Source: Acetobacterium fimetarium (GTDB lineage: Bacteria; Bacillota; Clostridia; Eubacteriales; Eubacteriaceae). Taken from it: a stretch of 64,000 nucleotides of DNA. Position numbers and translations under genes: made by a program. Shown piece after piece: positions 20,063 to 31,003 of the stretch (the first letter of the stretch is position 1; each line of letters begins with the position of its first letter). The stretch is taken from NCBI RefSeq assembly GCF_014284475.1, contig NZ_WJBC01000005.1, positions 62,001-126,000 on the forward strand, given 5' to 3'. The notes under the pieces were generated by a model that was given only the letters and a program-made list of their open reading frames with translations, was not told the origin of the DNA and searched no databases.

Positions 20063-21301
20063 ATGAAAAAACAAAAAATCATATCAGGTTTTGTTACTGG
20101 TTCGTTGGTTTTGGCCTTTTTAGCAGTACCCGTCAATGCTACTTCTCTCAGCGAGCAGTTAGCGCAAAGCAGTGCCCGGCAAGCCGCCGCTCAATTTCAG
20201 GTCGACATGACGCAAAATACGATTGACGGGATTGAGGTGGAGGTCAGCAAAGTGAATGATGAGGTCAATCGCATTAGCGGTGTGATTGGCTCAATCAATA
20301 CAGATATTTCGGGAATCGAAGCGAACATTGCCAAAACTCAGGATGAACTGGGAATAGCAGAAGCCAAGAAGGCTGAACAGGAAGCTTCAATGAGTGAACG
20401 GGTGAGAACCATGTATATGTATGGTAACGGAAGCATCATTGAATACTTGTTCTCGGCCACTGATTTTTCGGATTTTGTCACTAAATTAGATATGTCGCGT
20501 TACATCATTGCTGCCGACAAGGATTCAATCAATGCCCTTGAAGAAACAAAGGCGGTTATTGACCAGAAAAAAGCAAGCATTGAAGCGGACCGCCTGAAGA
20601 CCGTTCAAAAGAAGACAGAGCAGGAAACGGCTCTGTCTGAACAGGAAAATGTCAAGGCCCAAAAAGACCAGTTGCTGGCACAAAATCAGACGGTACTAAC
20701 GCAGTATCAGGCAATTGCCGATTCTGAAGCAGCAACATCGGCCGATATTCAGGGTCAGCTTGAGGCGTATTATGCGTCACAAGCCGCACAGGCTTCGCAG
20801 AGTGCGCCCAGCGGCGCTGGGGATGCTGGAAGTGGCGGCGTCAGTGACGGAGCGGACGGAAGCAGCGGCGATGCCGGCGGTTCAAACAGCGGATCAGGCA
20901 CGACACCAAGTTACTCGAGCGGCTATCAGTGGCCTTGCGGCGGAGAAATTACCAGCGAGTTTGGATATCGCGATGATCCCCTCAATCCTGGCACCACCCG
21001 ATACCATTCAGGTGTTGACATCGGTGCTTCCACTGGAACGGCCGTTGCCTGTGCCGGAAATGGAACAGTTATTTCGGCTGGCTGGAACGGCGGTTACGGC
21101 AATTGTGTCATTGTCGATATCGGAAATGGTTTATCTGCCGTTTATGGGCATTTGAGTGCCATTAATGTTTCGGCAGGGGAGACGGTAAGCATTGGACAGA
21201 CCGTTGGTGCTGTCGGCAGTACCGGAGATTCCACCGGACCGCATCTTCATTTTGAAATACGACAATACGGAACAGCAGTGAATCCAGGCAGTTATGTTTA
21301 A
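20063..21301 (+). CDS. PcsB-like coiled-coil peptidoglycan hydrolase with M23 domain (first paralogue)
   Basis: A 412-residue secreted protein starts at the ATG at 20063 with AAGGGG 7 nt upstream; a frame opening 60 nt earlier lacks such a site. A signal peptide (residues 1-28) is followed by a long coiled-coil (about 30-250) containing YMYGNGSIIEYLF and FSDFVTKLDMSRYI. A Gly/Ser-rich linker and a C-terminal M23 endopeptidase domain follow, with zinc ligands in YHSGVDIG and GPHLHFEIR. Such hydrolases cut peptide crosslinks at the septum when triggered by FtsEX, encoded just downstream. It has its own terminator, so it is a separate unit from ftsEX. Confidence 0.92.
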   Translation: MKKQKIISGFVTGSLVLAFLAVPVNATSLSEQLAQSSARQAAAQFQVDMTQNTIDGIEVEVSKVNDEVNRISGVIGSINTDISGIEANIAKTQDELGIAEAKKAEQEASMSERVRTMYMYGNGSIIEYLFSATDFSDFVTKLDMSRYIIAADKDSINALEETKAVIDQKKASIEADRLKTVQKKTEQETALSEQENVKAQKDQLLAQNQTVLTQYQAIADSEAATSADIQGQLEAYYASQAAQASQSAPSGAGDAGSGGVSDGADGSSGDAGGSNSGSGTTPSYSSGYQWPCGGEITSEFGYRDDPLNPGTTRYHSGVDIGASTGTAVACAGNGTVISAGWNGGYGNCVIVDIGNGLSAVYGHLSAINVSAGETVSIGQTVGAVGSTGDSTGPHLHFEIRQYGTAVNPGSYV

Positions 21302-21321
21302 TTAAATAAAGAATTGTGAAT

Positions 21322-21360
21322 GAGAAAAGGCAGATCGGAAAAAAGCCTTTTCTCATTTTT
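21322..21360 (+). terminator. Terminator after first PcsB-like gene
   Basis: GAGAAAAGGC (21322-21331) and GCCTTTTCTC (21345-21354) form a 10 bp stem with a 13 nt loop, followed by ATTTTTT. Confidence 0.9.
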
Positions 21361-21744
21361 TCATGTCTGGCCCAATCTTGAATTAAATTGGGATTTACAT
21401 TCACCCGGCAACTGCCGGAGCGTTTAACTACAGGGACGATCGCATTCTTGACTGCTGCGATCACAGAATTGGATGGAATAAGTTACATTTGTTACAAAAA
21501 ATTTATTTTTTTAATGAAATTAGTCAGGAAGTATGTTAAAATGAATACATTAATCAATACGAGACTGTTCTGACAGCCGATAGGCAGCGCGTTTAAACAT
21601 GAGAAGTCTTTCACATTCCGTTTTAATTGAGTTAAAATAATGAGAGTTTAGAAAAAGGGTATTAAGAAACATTATAATTTGATGTGTTAGAATACGCTGC
21701 AAAAACGAATTCAGATGGCATACATCCTGGGAGTGAAATAGAAT
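21361..21744 (+). other. Intergenic region before ftsE
   Basis: This 384 bp AT-rich stretch holds no credible gene and no recognised riboswitch. It should contain the ftsEX promoter; several TATAAT-like words (for example TTAAAATAAT near 21633 and TAGAATAC near 21688) are possible but none has a convincing -35 partner. Confidence 0.4.
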
Positions 21745-22434
21745 ATGATTGAATTTAAAAATGTAACCAAGGGTTACGAGAAAAACAAGAGTGACGCGCT
21801 CAAAAATGTGAGTTTGTTTATTGACAAGGGAGAGTTTGTCTTTCTTGTTGGTCGAAGCGGGGCCGGAAAATCGACATTTATAAAGCTTCTTTTAAGAGAA
21901 ATTGAGCCAACACAGGGTTCTATTTATATCAATAACTACAACATTGCAAATCTGTCAAAACGGGAGATTCCCTTCTTGAGACGAAAAATGGGTGTCGTCT
22001 TTCAGGATTTTCGGCTACTGGAGAATCGCAGCGTCTATGAAAATGTCGCCTACGCGATGGAAATAATCGGAAAGTCGGAAAGACAGATCCGCAAGCGAGT
22101 TCCCCTGGCGTTGGATATGGTGGGACTGTCGCATCGGATGAATCACTATCCGCATGAACTTTCAGGAGGAGAGCAGCAGCGCGTGGTTATTGCACGGGCA
22201 ATCATTAATAATCCGACCATCCTGATCTGTGATGAACCGACAGGAAACCTGGACCCGGAAACTTCATATGAAATTATCAGTATATTGGAAGAAATAAATC
22301 GACGCGGCACCACCATTGTGGTTGTAACGCATGATCGTGAGATTGTTGATACCATGAAAAAACGCGTGCTGACACTGGAAGATGGTGTCCTCACGGTTGA
22401 CGATGCAATAGGTAGGTACGGATATGAAGTTTAG
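21745..22434 (+). CDS. ftsE: Cell division ATP-binding protein FtsE
   Basis: This 229-residue ABC ATPase has Walker A GRSGAGKST, Q-loop GVVFQDFRLL, signature ELSGGEQQR, Walker B TILICDEPTG and the switch His in VVTHDRE. FtsE partners FtsX at the division site; its ATP cycle moves FtsX and activates extracellular peptidoglycan hydrolases. The stop overlaps the ftsX start by 11 nt, so translation is coupled. Length is normal. Confidence 0.97.
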   Translation: MIEFKNVTKGYEKNKSDALKNVSLFIDKGEFVFLVGRSGAGKSTFIKLLLREIEPTQGSIYINNYNIANLSKREIPFLRRKMGVVFQDFRLLENRSVYENVAYAMEIIGKSERQIRKRVPLALDMVGLSHRMNHYPHELSGGEQQRVVIARAIINNPTILICDEPTGNLDPETSYEIISILEEINRRGTTIVVVTHDREIVDTMKKRVLTLEDGVLTVDDAIGRYGYEV

Positions 22435-23341
22435 TTCAATAAAGACAATGCCAAGAAATGTAGTTCGTGACACGGTAAAGAGTATTGAGCGAAATAATCT
22501 CATGAGTGCTGCTTCCATATTGTCGGTCATTGCAGCATTGATGATATTAGGCATTTTTTTGATATTGAGTATCAATGTTGAAGAAGTAACAAAAGATGTG
22601 GAATCAAAGCTTGAACTTAAAGTTTTTCTGCAACAGGATTTTACCGAGGCTCAAAAGCTGACGGTTGAACAGGGGCTGGAGAACAGCGATATGATCGAAA
22701 GCGTCACGTTCGAGAGTGCTGAGGAAGCATTGGATAAATTCTCATCAAGTCTGGATGAGTATTCATCACTGTTGAGTGGCTACAATTCGGAAAATAACCC
22801 GATGCCGGCATCCTTTATCATTCGGGTGAATGATCCGAGCGATCTGGAAGCGGTTCAGGATCTGGCGATGAATTATAAAGGGCAGGGCGTCGAATATGTC
22901 CGATACGGGCAGGAATATGTCCAGGCGTTGGTCAGTTTCAATAACTTCACCAACACATTGAGCATCGTCGTCCTGGTTGTTCTGTCAGTGATCTCAATCT
23001 TTATCATCTACAATACCATTAAATTGACCGTTTTTGCCAGGCGTAGAGAGATTGGTATTATGAAGTATGTCGGTGCGACCAATAATTATATCCGGGCTCC
23101 GTTTATTCTGGAAGGAACGTTTCTGGGACTCATCGGTGCGATTGTCGCATTTTTGATCATTCGAATCACATACTATTATATATTGGGTTTTGTCGGCGGA
23201 AGTTCTTTCCTGCCGGTCGACGCCAGTTTGGCTTCGCCTGAGGCGGTTATGGGAAAACTGCTGTTTTTCTTTCTGATCTATGGCGGGTTTATCGGAGCGG
23301 TTGGCAGTGTATTTGCAATTCGCAAGTTTTTGGATGTATAA
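22424..23341 (+). CDS. ftsX: Cell division permease-like protein FtsX
   Basis: This 305-residue membrane protein has one N-terminal membrane helix (about residues 28-50), a roughly 120-residue extracellular loop that contacts hydrolases, and three C-terminal helices, with the cytoplasmic KLTVFARRREIGIMKYVGAT motif typical of FtsX/MacB permeases. It transmits FtsE ATP hydrolysis across the membrane. It lies between ftsE (overlapping) and a PcsB-like hydrolase 45 nt downstream, the expected partner set. Confidence 0.96.
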   Translation: MKFSSIKTMPRNVVRDTVKSIERNNLMSAASILSVIAALMILGIFLILSINVEEVTKDVESKLELKVFLQQDFTEAQKLTVEQGLENSDMIESVTFESAEEALDKFSSSLDEYSSLLSGYNSENNPMPASFIIRVNDPSDLEAVQDLAMNYKGQGVEYVRYGQEYVQALVSFNNFTNTLSIVVLVVLSVISIFIIYNTIKLTVFARRREIGIMKYVGATNNYIRAPFILEGTFLGLIGAIVAFLIIRITYYYILGFVGGSSFLPVDASLASPEAVMGKLLFFFLIYGGFIGAVGSVFAIRKFLDV

Positions 23342-23385
23342 ATTATTAACTTTAAAAGTGGTTTTTAAATCAGGAGGATTGGTAT

Positions 23386-24525
23386 ATGATTAAAAAAAGA
23401 ATGATAACGGGCATGGTGGGAACTGTTTTGCTGCTGGGAATGGTTATTTCCCCGGTAAACGCCGAGTCACTTTCAGATCAACTGGCAGCCAGTAATGAGA
23501 GAGCAGCGGCGGCACAGTATCAGATTGATATGACACAAAATACAATCGATGGCATCGAAGCTGAGATTACCAAAGCAAATGAAGAAATGTCCCGTATTTC
23601 AGGGGTGATCAATGGAATCAATGCTGAAATTACCGCGCTGGAAGCCAATATTGCCCAAACTCAGATAGAGTTGAATGCGGCCGAGGCAAAACGGGCGGAA
23701 CAGGAAGCGGCAATGAATGAGCGTGTCCGTTCAATGTATATGCATGGAAACGGAAGTATCCTGGAATTTTTATTTAATTCTACCGATTTTTCTGACTTCG
23801 TCACCAAGGTAGATATGTCACGCTATATTGTCGAATCCGATAAAGAAGCATTGGATGCGTTGGAAGAAACCAAGCAGACGATCGCCGAAAAGAAAGCAAG
23901 CATTGAAGCATCCCGTCTGCAGACGGTCAGTAAAAAGAATGAACAGGAAACCGCTCTGGCACAGCAGCAACAGCTTAAAGCTCAGAAAGATCAGCTTGTT
24001 GCGCAGAACCAGGCGATCATTGCCCAAGCTCAGACGGCCCTTAATGCAGAAACAGCAGCGGCCACTGATATTAAAGCACAGATTGCCGCAGAAGTGGCAG
24101 CACGGGCGGGCAGTGGTTCCACCACCGGCGGCAGTACTTCCTTTGTCTCATCCAGTTCCTATACATGGCCTTGCGGCGGTGAGATTACCAGTTACTATGG
24201 ACCGCGTACCGATCCATACACCGGTTATCATGAAGGTGTTGATATCGGGGCTTCCACCGGAACACCGGTTGCCGCCATGGGCAATGCATACGTTGTATCA
24301 GCCGGCTGGAACGGCGGTTATGGTAATTGTGTTGTCATCGACCTGGGAAATGGCATCCAGTGTTATTATGGCCATTTGAGTGCCATCAATGTCTCGGCCG
24401 GACAAACGGTTAATCAGGGCGATATCGTTGGCCTGGTTGGCTCAACGGGAAATTCCACCGGGCCGCATTTGCATTTCGGAATTATTTCCGGTGGCGACTT
24501 CGTCGATCCTTTTAGTATATTTTAA
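23386..24525 (+). CDS. PcsB-like coiled-coil peptidoglycan hydrolase with M23 domain (second paralogue)
   Basis: This 379-residue paralogue of the 20063-21301 protein has a signal peptide (residues 1-27), a coiled-coil (30-240) with YMHGNGSILEFLF and FSDFVTKVDMSRYI, a shorter Ser/Gly linker and a C-terminal M23 domain with GYHEGVDIG and GPHLHFGII. The start follows CAGGAGGATTGGTAT. It is cotranscribed with ftsEX and is the likely direct FtsX partner. Near-identical blocks shared with the first copy indicate a local duplication; the linker is about 45 residues shorter here. Confidence 0.94.
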   Translation: MIKKRMITGMVGTVLLLGMVISPVNAESLSDQLAASNERAAAAQYQIDMTQNTIDGIEAEITKANEEMSRISGVINGINAEITALEANIAQTQIELNAAEAKRAEQEAAMNERVRSMYMHGNGSILEFLFNSTDFSDFVTKVDMSRYIVESDKEALDALEETKQTIAEKKASIEASRLQTVSKKNEQETALAQQQQLKAQKDQLVAQNQAIIAQAQTALNAETAAATDIKAQIAAEVAARAGSGSTTGGSTSFVSSSSYTWPCGGEITSYYGPRTDPYTGYHEGVDIGASTGTPVAAMGNAYVVSAGWNGGYGNCVVIDLGNGIQCYYGHLSAINVSAGQTVNQGDIVGLVGSTGNSTGPHLHFGIISGGDFVDPFSIF

Positions 24526-24552
24526 GGGTTTAAACGTACAATAGAAAGCAAA

Positions 24553-24590
24553 GAACAGGAGAAAAGAATCATGATTCTTTTCTCCTGTTC
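24553..24590 (+). terminator. Perfect 38 nt palindromic terminator
   Basis: GAACAGGAGAAAAGAATC (24553-24570) is fully complementary to GATTCTTTTCTCCTGTTC (24573-24590) with only AT between, followed by TATTTTATAAT. It ends the ftsE-ftsX-hydrolase unit. Confidence 0.9.
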
Positions 24591-24632
24591 TATTTTATAA
24601 TAATTCGTAAGCGGTAGCTTGTTTGGAGGACT

Positions 24633-25832
24633 ATGGAGAATAAATCAAAAAAAAGGCTGATTATCATCATCGCGGTATTGTTGATTGTCACAAATGTTTT
24701 CACCTTTACAATTGCGACAACGGGAAACTATTTACTGGGAAACAAGTTGATTGTCAGCGTCGACAGCAAAGAAACGGCCAATGGCATCAAGAAACTGTTA
24801 CAGTTGAAAGACCAGATTTCAGCGGAATATTATCAGGATACGGATGACAACAAGATGATGGATGGTGCCATCAAAGGGATGTACGACAGCCTGGGCGATC
24901 CCTATACAGCCTATTTTACCAAGGATGAGTTCACGAGTTTCATGGAAATGGCAACGGGGGAATACGAGGGAATCGGTGTGGTTGTCACCGAAGATGATGA
25001 AGGCTATACCACGGTGATCGCATCCCAAAAAGGAACGCCGGCTGAAGCAGTCGGAATTACAACCGGGGATAAGATCATTAAAGTGAATGGTGAAGATGTC
25101 AGCATCTTAGGCTCCGATGCGGTGGTATCCCGCGTCAAAGGTCCGGCCGATACGACGGTCGCACTGACGATTGCCAGAGGCACTGAAACAATCGAACTGG
25201 AAGTGGTCAGAAAGGCCATCCAGGTTCAAACAGTGGACTCCCAAGTCATTGGAAACAAAGGTTACATTCAGATCAGTGAATTCGGCAATAACACGGCAAC
25301 TGATTTTGAGGCCCAGCTTACCGCGCTGCTGGCACAGAATATCACCGGCCTGGTTATTGATTTGCGTAGCAACCCGGGCGGCGGGGTCAATCAGGCAGTG
25401 GAAATTGCGGATCGCTTACTGGGTGAAACGGTGGTTGTTTATACGGTTGATAAAGCCGGGAAAAAGACCGAATATAAATCAGATGCAACACAACAGTTAG
25501 GGCTGCCGATTGCAGTATTGATTAATGAAGGTTCGGCCAGCTCAGCAGAGATCTTGGCGGGGGCCCTTCAGGATACCGGTGCAGCAACCCTTATTGGTAC
25601 AAAATCTTTCGGAAAAGGCATTGTTCAGGAAGTGATCAAACTCACCGATGGCAGTGGCATAAAAATCACGAATTCGGAATACTTTACGCCCAGCGGCAAC
25701 AGCATCAATAAAAAGGGGCTGGAGCCGAGCGTCGGTATTGATGCGAGCGATTTTATGAAAAACAATCGCTTCACCGATGAAGAAGATGTCCAGCTGCAGA
25801 AAGCACTGGAAGTCCTTGGCGGTACAAACTGA
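24633..25832 (+). CDS. ctpA: C-terminal processing peptidase, S41 family
   Basis: This 399-residue protein has one N-terminal membrane helix (residues 8-30), a PDZ domain (about 100-180, with EGIGVVVTED and SRVKGPADTTV) and an S41 protease domain with the nucleophile in GSASSAEILAGAL and general-base Lys in TKSFGKGIVQ. Such peptidases trim exported proteins, in several bacteria including peptidoglycan hydrolases. The ATG follows TTGGAGG. Position after the hydrolase genes suggests it may process one of them, which is inferred. Confidence 0.94.
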   Translation: MENKSKKRLIIIIAVLLIVTNVFTFTIATTGNYLLGNKLIVSVDSKETANGIKKLLQLKDQISAEYYQDTDDNKMMDGAIKGMYDSLGDPYTAYFTKDEFTSFMEMATGEYEGIGVVVTEDDEGYTTVIASQKGTPAEAVGITTGDKIIKVNGEDVSILGSDAVVSRVKGPADTTVALTIARGTETIELEVVRKAIQVQTVDSQVIGNKGYIQISEFGNNTATDFEAQLTALLAQNITGLVIDLRSNPGGGVNQAVEIADRLLGETVVVYTVDKAGKKTEYKSDATQQLGLPIAVLINEGSASSAEILAGALQDTGAATLIGTKSFGKGIVQEVIKLTDGSGIKITNSEYFTPSGNSINKKGLEPSVGIDASDFMKNNRFTDEEDVQLQKALEVLGGTN

Positions 25833-25835
25833 TTA

Positions 25836-25863
25836 AAGAAGCACACCTTAGGGTGTGCTTCTT
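25836..25863 (+). terminator. Terminator after ctpA
   Basis: AAGAAGCACACC (25836-25847) pairs with GGTGTGCTTCTT (25852-25863) around a 4 nt loop, then TATATTT. Confidence 0.9.
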
Positions 25864-25960
25864 TATATTTATTAATTTAGAAGGATTACTGATTGCCATT
25901 ATAAAATTCCTGTGGTAAGATAATAGAACGAATGTTCAGGTTATCGATAGGAGGGCGCGG

Positions 25961-27940
25961 ATGAAAGCGATGAAAAACCCATTTAAAGTAGTTTCCGAAT
26001 ATGAACCGAAAGGTGATCAGGGAAAAGCGATCAAAGAAATCGCAGCAGGCATCGAAGACGGATTGAAATTCCAGACTTTGCTGGGCGTAACCGGCTCAGG
26101 CAAAACATATACCATGGCAAAGGTAATTGAAGCGGTACAGAAGCCGACGCTTGTGATTGCCCATAACAAAACCCTTGCTGCTCAGCTGACCAACGAATTC
26201 CGGAGCTTTTTTCCGGAAAACGCAGTTGAATATTTTGTCAGCTATTATGATTATTATCAGCCGGAAGCCTATGTGCCGCATTCCGATCTTTTTATCGAAA
26301 AAGATTCATCCATCAATGACGAAATCGACAAATTGCGGCACTCGGCCACAGCATCGCTATTTGAAAGAGGCGATGTCATTGTTGTTGCGAGCGTATCGTG
26401 CATCTACGGACTGGGAAGCCCCATCGATTATGAGAATCTGGTGCTTTCTTTGCGCCCTGGCATGGAAAAAGACCGCGACGCCATCATCCACAAACTCGTC
26501 GATATTCAATATACCAGAAACGATATCGCCTTTGAACGAAACAATTTTCGGGTTCGGGGTGATATCCTGGAAATCTTTCCGGCCGCATCCTCCGAAAAAG
26601 CGATACGATTGGAATTCTTTGGCGATGAAATTGAACGGATCACGGAAATAAATACCCTGACCGGAGAAATTTACGGAGAACTCAGCCATGTTTCCATTTT
26701 TCCGGCATCCCACTATACCACCACGCCGGAAAATCTCGAACGGGCAATTGCCGCGATTCAGAAGGAATTGCGGTTGCGATATGATGAATACACCAACAAC
26801 AACCAGCTGGTCGAAGCTCAGCGCATCCTCCAGCGAACGAATTACGACATTGAGATGCTTCGGGAAATGGGGTACTGCAATGGCATTGAAAACTACACCC
26901 GTTACATCAATGGCTTGCCGCCAGGATCGCCGCCCTATACGCTGATCGATTATTTTCCCAAAGACTTTCTGATCATTGCGGATGAATCCCATGTTTCCAT
27001 TCCGCAGATTGGCGGGATGTATGCAGGGGATCAGGCGCGAAAGAAGAATCTGGTGGATTTTGGCTTTCGGCTGCCGTCAGCATACGACAACCGGCCGCTG
27101 AACTTTCAGGAGTTTGAAGGGAAAATCAATCAGATCGTATTTACCACCGCGACGCCCGGTAAATATGAAAAAGCACACAGCCAGAAAACAATCGAGCAGA
27201 TTATCCGCCCAACCGGACTGATTGATCCGGAAATAAAAGTGCGCCCGGTTAATGGTCAAATTGATGATCTGCTGGGAGAAATCAATGCGACGACAGAAAA
27301 AGGCAACCGGGTGTTGGTCACGACGCTGACAAAGAAAATGGCAGAAGATTTAACGCTGTATCTCAAAGAAAACGGGATCAAGGTTAATTATCTCCACTCC
27401 GACGTGGATACCATTGAACGCATGAAGATTCTCAGAGACCTGCGCCTAGGCACGTTTGACGTTCTTGTCGGCATCAATCTTTTGCGGGAAGGCCTGGATC
27501 TGCCTGAGGTCGGGCTGGTCGCTATTCTGGATGCGGACAAGGAAGGATTCCTGCGTTCAGAAACTTCGCTGATTCAGACCGTCGGACGGGCCGCAAGAAA
27601 TCTGGAAGGTCATGTTATTATGTATGCAGACAGAATAACTGCTTCAATGGATTATGCCATCAGCGAGACGAATCGCCGCCGGGCAATTCAGACGGCCTAT
27701 AACGAAAAACATCACATCGTGCCGACCTCGGTTAAAAAGGATATCCGGGATATTATCGAAGCCACAAAAGTTGCCGAAGATCAGGCAAGCTATCAGGAAG
27801 AAGAGCAGATTTCTGATGTCGAGAACAAGATAAAAGAACTGGAAATAGAAATGCTCAGTGCTGCCGAAGCTCTGGAATTTGAGCGCGCTGCCAAGCTGCG
27901 TGACGAAATTCATTGGCTGAAACAGCTGGAGAATCAGTAG
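25961..27940 (+). CDS. uvrB: Excinuclease ABC subunit B
   Basis: This 659-residue helicase-like protein verifies DNA damage after UvrA loading and recruits UvrC. Walker [11 protein letters not shown], the beta-hairpin [12 protein letters not shown], the helicase DE pair in [25 protein letters not shown] (motif V), QTVGRAARN (motif VI) and the C-terminal UVR domain ([14 protein letters not shown]) are complete. GGAGGG precedes the ATG. It is followed by uvrA after 31 nt as an operon. Confidence 0.98.
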   Translation: MKAMKNPFKVVSEYEPKGDQGKAIKEIAAGIEDGLKFQTLLGVTGSGKTYTMAKVIEAVQKPTLVIAHNKTLAAQLTNEFRSFFPENAVEYFVSYYDYYQPEAYVPHSDLFIEKDSSINDEIDKLRHSATASLFERGDVIVVASVSCIYGLGSPIDYENLVLSLRPGMEKDRDAIIHKLVDIQYTRNDIAFERNNFRVRGDILEIFPAASSEKAIRLEFFGDEIERITEINTLTGEIYGELSHVSIFPASHYTTTPENLERAIAAIQKELRLRYDEYTNNNQLVEAQRILQRTNYDIEMLREMGYCNGIENYTRYINGLPPGSPPYTLIDYFPKDFLIIADESHVSIPQIGGMYAGDQARKKNLVDFGFRLPSAYDNRPLNFQEFEGKINQIVFTTATPGKYEKAHSQKTIEQIIRPTGLIDPEIKVRPVNGQIDDLLGEINATTEKGNRVLVTTLTKKMAEDLTLYLKENGIKVNYLHSDVDTIERMKILRDLRLGTFDVLVGINLLREGLDLPEVGLVAILDADKEGFLRSETSLIQTVGRAARNLEGHVIMYADRITASMDYAISETNRRRAIQTAYNEKHHIVPTSVKKDIRDIIEATKVAEDQASYQEEEQISDVENKIKELEIEMLSAAEALEFERAAKLRDEIHWLKQLENQ

Positions 27941-27971
27941 ACGAAGATTTAAGGAGATATAAAACAGAATC

Positions 27972-30785
27972 ATGAAATATATAGATATCAAAGGTGCAAA
28001 AGAACATAATTTAAAAAATATCAGCTTGAAAATACCCCGCGATCAGCTTGTGGTGTTGACTGGAGTCAGCGGATCGGGAAAATCTTCGCTGGCATTTGAC
28101 ACGATCTATGCCGAAGGGCAGCGCCGTTATATGGAATCCCTTTCTTCATACGCCCGCCAGTTTCTGGGTCAGTCCCAGAAACCGAATGTGGAAAGCATCG
28201 ATGGTTTGTCCCCGGCAATTTCCATCGACCAGAAAACGACCAACCGGAATCCCCGATCAACCGTTGGAACCGTCACGGAAATATATGATTACATGCGGTT
28301 GCTTTACGCCAGAATCGGGATTCCGCATTGTCCGAAGTGTGGAAAAGTGGTGGAGTCCCAGTCGGTGGATCAGATTGTCGATGCCATTCTGGCGCTGCCG
28401 CCCCAAACGAAGTTTCAGATTTTGGCTCCGGTCATCCGCAAAGAAAAGGGCCAGCATAAAAAAATCATCGAACATATCAAAAAAGAAGGTTTTGTCCGAA
28501 TTGTGGTCGACGGAGAACCCATGGAGGTGACCGACGAAATCAATCTGGATAAAAACAAAAAACATACCATCGAGGTGGTAGTGGATCGGCTGATCGCAAA
28601 AGAAAATCTTGGAAAGCGCCTGACAGATTCCGTTGAGATGGCACTGAAGCTTTCCGGAGGCCTTGTGATCTGCGATGTGATCGGGAAGGAACAGCAGCTT
28701 TTCAGTGAAAAACTCGCCTGTGCGGATTGTGGCATAGCCATGGACACGCTGGAACCACGGACTTTTTCCTTCAACAACCCCTTTGGCATGTGCCCCGATT
28801 GCCACGGACTCGGCTTTCATCAGGAGGTCGATCCGGACTTGCTGATCCCGGATAAACAATTGTCGATTTCTAACGGTGCGATTAAATTCTTCGGTTTGAA
28901 AAGCGATTCCAAATATTACTATAATCTGATCAAAGCACTGGGTGAAAAACACCAGTTTTCAATGGAGGACCCGCTCGAAAACGCCAGCCCGGAATTCCTG
29001 AAAGCGCTTTTGTATGGCAGCGACGAAGTGCTGGAGATTGCCTATGAAGGCAAGTTCTCGGGAACCTATTCGTCAACTTTTGAAGGCCTGATCAAAAACA
29101 TGGAAAGACGTTATATCGAAACACCATCAGAGCGGATGCGCAGTCTGATCGAACGGTATATGTCGGAAACACCCTGCCCGAAATGCCATGGAAAACGGCT
29201 GAATCCAACCAGTCTGGCGGTGACGATTCATGGTAAAAACATCATTGAAATAACCGATATGTCAGTCGGAAAACTGATCGAGTTCTTCAGAACCCAAAAA
29301 ATGACAGACCGGGAAATCATGATCGGTGATTCGATTTTCAAGGAAATCAATGCCCGGCTTAATTTCCTGAAAAACGTGGGCTTGGAGTACCTGACCCTGT
29401 CACGGAATGCCGGGACGCTGTCCGGCGGAGAATCGCAGCGGATCCGGCTGGCGACGCAGATCGGATCCGGTTTGGTGGGGGTTCTCTATGTTTTGGACGA
29501 ACCGAGCATCGGGCTGCATCAGAGAGACAATCAGAAACTGCTGGAAACACTGCGCCACCTGACCGATCTGGGAAATACGCTGATTGTGGTTGAACATGAC
29601 GAAGAAACCATGCAGGAAGCCGACCATATCGTTGACATCGGCCCCGGCCCCGGGGTTCACGGCGGCGAGGTGGTCGCCCAGGGAACCCTGGAAGAGATCA
29701 TGGCCGTGCCGGAGTCCATTACCGGACAGTATTTCAGTGGCAAAAAGTCAATCCCCGTTCCGGAAACCCGCCGGGCAGGAAGCGGCGAATACATCAAGAT
29801 CATCGGTGCTTCAGAAAATAACCTGAAGAATATCGATGTGGTGTTTCCGCTGGGAAAATTCATCTGTGTCACCGGTGTTTCCGGATCGGGTAAAAGCACC
29901 CTGGTGAATGAAATTCTGTATAAGGGAATTTCGCAAAAGCTTTACCGAAGTCTCAAAAAACCGGGTAAGTACAAAAGTATTCAGGGAATCGAAACGATTG
30001 ACAAGGTCATTGATATTGATCAGTCACCCATCGGCCGGACGCCCAGATCCAATCCGGCCACCTATACCGGCGTTTTTGATCTGATTCGCGATCTTTTTAC
30101 CAAAACGCCGGAAGCAAAGGCGAGAGGCTATCAGAAAGGCCGGTTCAGTTTTAATGTGAAAGGCGGGCGGTGTGAGAAATGCAGCGGCGACGGCATCTTA
30201 AAAATCGAGATGCATTTTCTGCCGGACGTCTATGTGCCCTGTGAAGTCTGCCATGGAAGGCGCTACAACCGGGAAACCCTGGAAGTCAAATATAAGGGCA
30301 AGAACATTGCCGATGTGCTCGAAATGACCGTTGAGGAGGCGCTGGAATTCTTCAACAATATTCCAAAGATTAAAGAAAAGCTGCAAACTCTTTATGATGT
30401 TGGTCTGAGCTATGTGCGATTGGGGCAGCCCTCCACTCAGCTGTCCGGCGGCGAAGCGCAGCGAATTAAACTGGCGACAGAGTTAAGCAAAAGAAACACC
30501 GGAAAAACACTGTATATCCTGGACGAACCCACAACTGGCCTTCATATTGCCGATGTCGACCAGCTGGTTAAAGTCCTGCAGCGACTGGCTGACAGTGGCA
30601 GTACCGTGGTGGTGATTGAGCATCAGTTGGATGTCGTCAAGGTGGCGGATCACATCATTGATTTAGGCCCGGAAGGCGGCGATGGCGGCGGGACCGTCAT
30701 TGCAACCGGAACACCTGAAGAAATTGCCGATGTAAGTGAATCCTACACCGGACAGTACCTGAAAAAAATATTATCAAAAGTATAG
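27972..30785 (+). CDS. uvrA: Excinuclease ABC subunit A
   Basis: This 937-residue damage-recognition ATPase has two ABC modules: Walker [15 protein letters not shown] and [13 protein letters not shown], signatures [13 protein letters not shown] and [13 protein letters not shown]. Zinc-binding cysteines occur in [17 protein letters not shown] and in [18 protein letters not shown]. UvrA2 scans DNA, loads UvrB at lesions and leaves. Length is typical. The gene ends 44 bp before the Tn916-type element, which has not disrupted it but sits in its terminator tail. Confidence 0.98.
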   Translation: MKYIDIKGAKEHNLKNISLKIPRDQLVVLTGVSGSGKSSLAFDTIYAEGQRRYMESLSSYARQFLGQSQKPNVESIDGLSPAISIDQKTTNRNPRSTVGTVTEIYDYMRLLYARIGIPHCPKCGKVVESQSVDQIVDAILALPPQTKFQILAPVIRKEKGQHKKIIEHIKKEGFVRIVVDGEPMEVTDEINLDKNKKHTIEVVVDRLIAKENLGKRLTDSVEMALKLSGGLVICDVIGKEQQLFSEKLACADCGIAMDTLEPRTFSFNNPFGMCPDCHGLGFHQEVDPDLLIPDKQLSISNGAIKFFGLKSDSKYYYNLIKALGEKHQFSMEDPLENASPEFLKALLYGSDEVLEIAYEGKFSGTYSSTFEGLIKNMERRYIETPSERMRSLIERYMSETPCPKCHGKRLNPTSLAVTIHGKNIIEITDMSVGKLIEFFRTQKMTDREIMIGDSIFKEINARLNFLKNVGLEYLTLSRNAGTLSGGESQRIRLATQIGSGLVGVLYVLDEPSIGLHQRDNQKLLETLRHLTDLGNTLIVVEHDEETMQEADHIVDIGPGPGVHGGEVVAQGTLEEIMAVPESITGQYFSGKKSIPVPETRRAGSGEYIKIIGASENNLKNIDVVFPLGKFICVTGVSGSGKSTLVNEILYKGISQKLYRSLKKPGKYKSIQGIETIDKVIDIDQSPIGRTPRSNPATYTGVFDLIRDLFTKTPEAKARGYQKGRFSFNVKGGRCEKCSGDGILKIEMHFLPDVYVPCEVCHGRRYNRETLEVKYKGKNIADVLEMTVEEALEFFNNIPKIKEKLQTLYDVGLSYVRLGQPSTQLSGGEAQRIKLATELSKRNTGKTLYILDEPTTGLHIADVDQLVKVLQRLADSGSTVVVIEHQLDVVKVADHIIDLGPEGGDGGGTVIATGTPEEIADVSESYTGQYLKKILSKV

Positions 30786-30793
30786 AACCCAAA

Positions 30794-30826
30794 AACGAAA
30801 GCCTTGATCAGCTTTCGTTTTTTTTG
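30794..30826 (+). terminator. uvrA terminator, invaded by the transposon at its T-tract
   Basis: AACGAAAGC (30794-30802) pairs with GCTTTCGTT (30811-30819) around CTTGATCA, followed by eight or more T. The transposon sequence begins within a few bases of the end of this T-tract. Confidence 0.9.
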
Positions 30827-30833
30827 TTTAAAC

Positions 30834-30855
30834 AAAGTATAAATTTCTAATTATC
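30834..30855 (+). repeat. Terminal inverted repeat, int end of the transposon
   Basis: AAAGTATAAATTTC followed by TAATTATC is an imperfect inverted copy of the other terminus (48837-48858), as known for Tn916. Confidence 0.85.
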
Positions 30856-31003
30856 TTTTTATATTTTCTTAAATGCTCGTAAAGCCTTATTCTATGTGCT
30901 TTCGAGTATTTTTACTGTAGGAAGATACTTCACGTTTCTTTGCATATTTCCTCATGTCTTAGCTGTCAGAAGTGGTAAATAAGTAGTAAATTCATTTGTA
31001 CTA

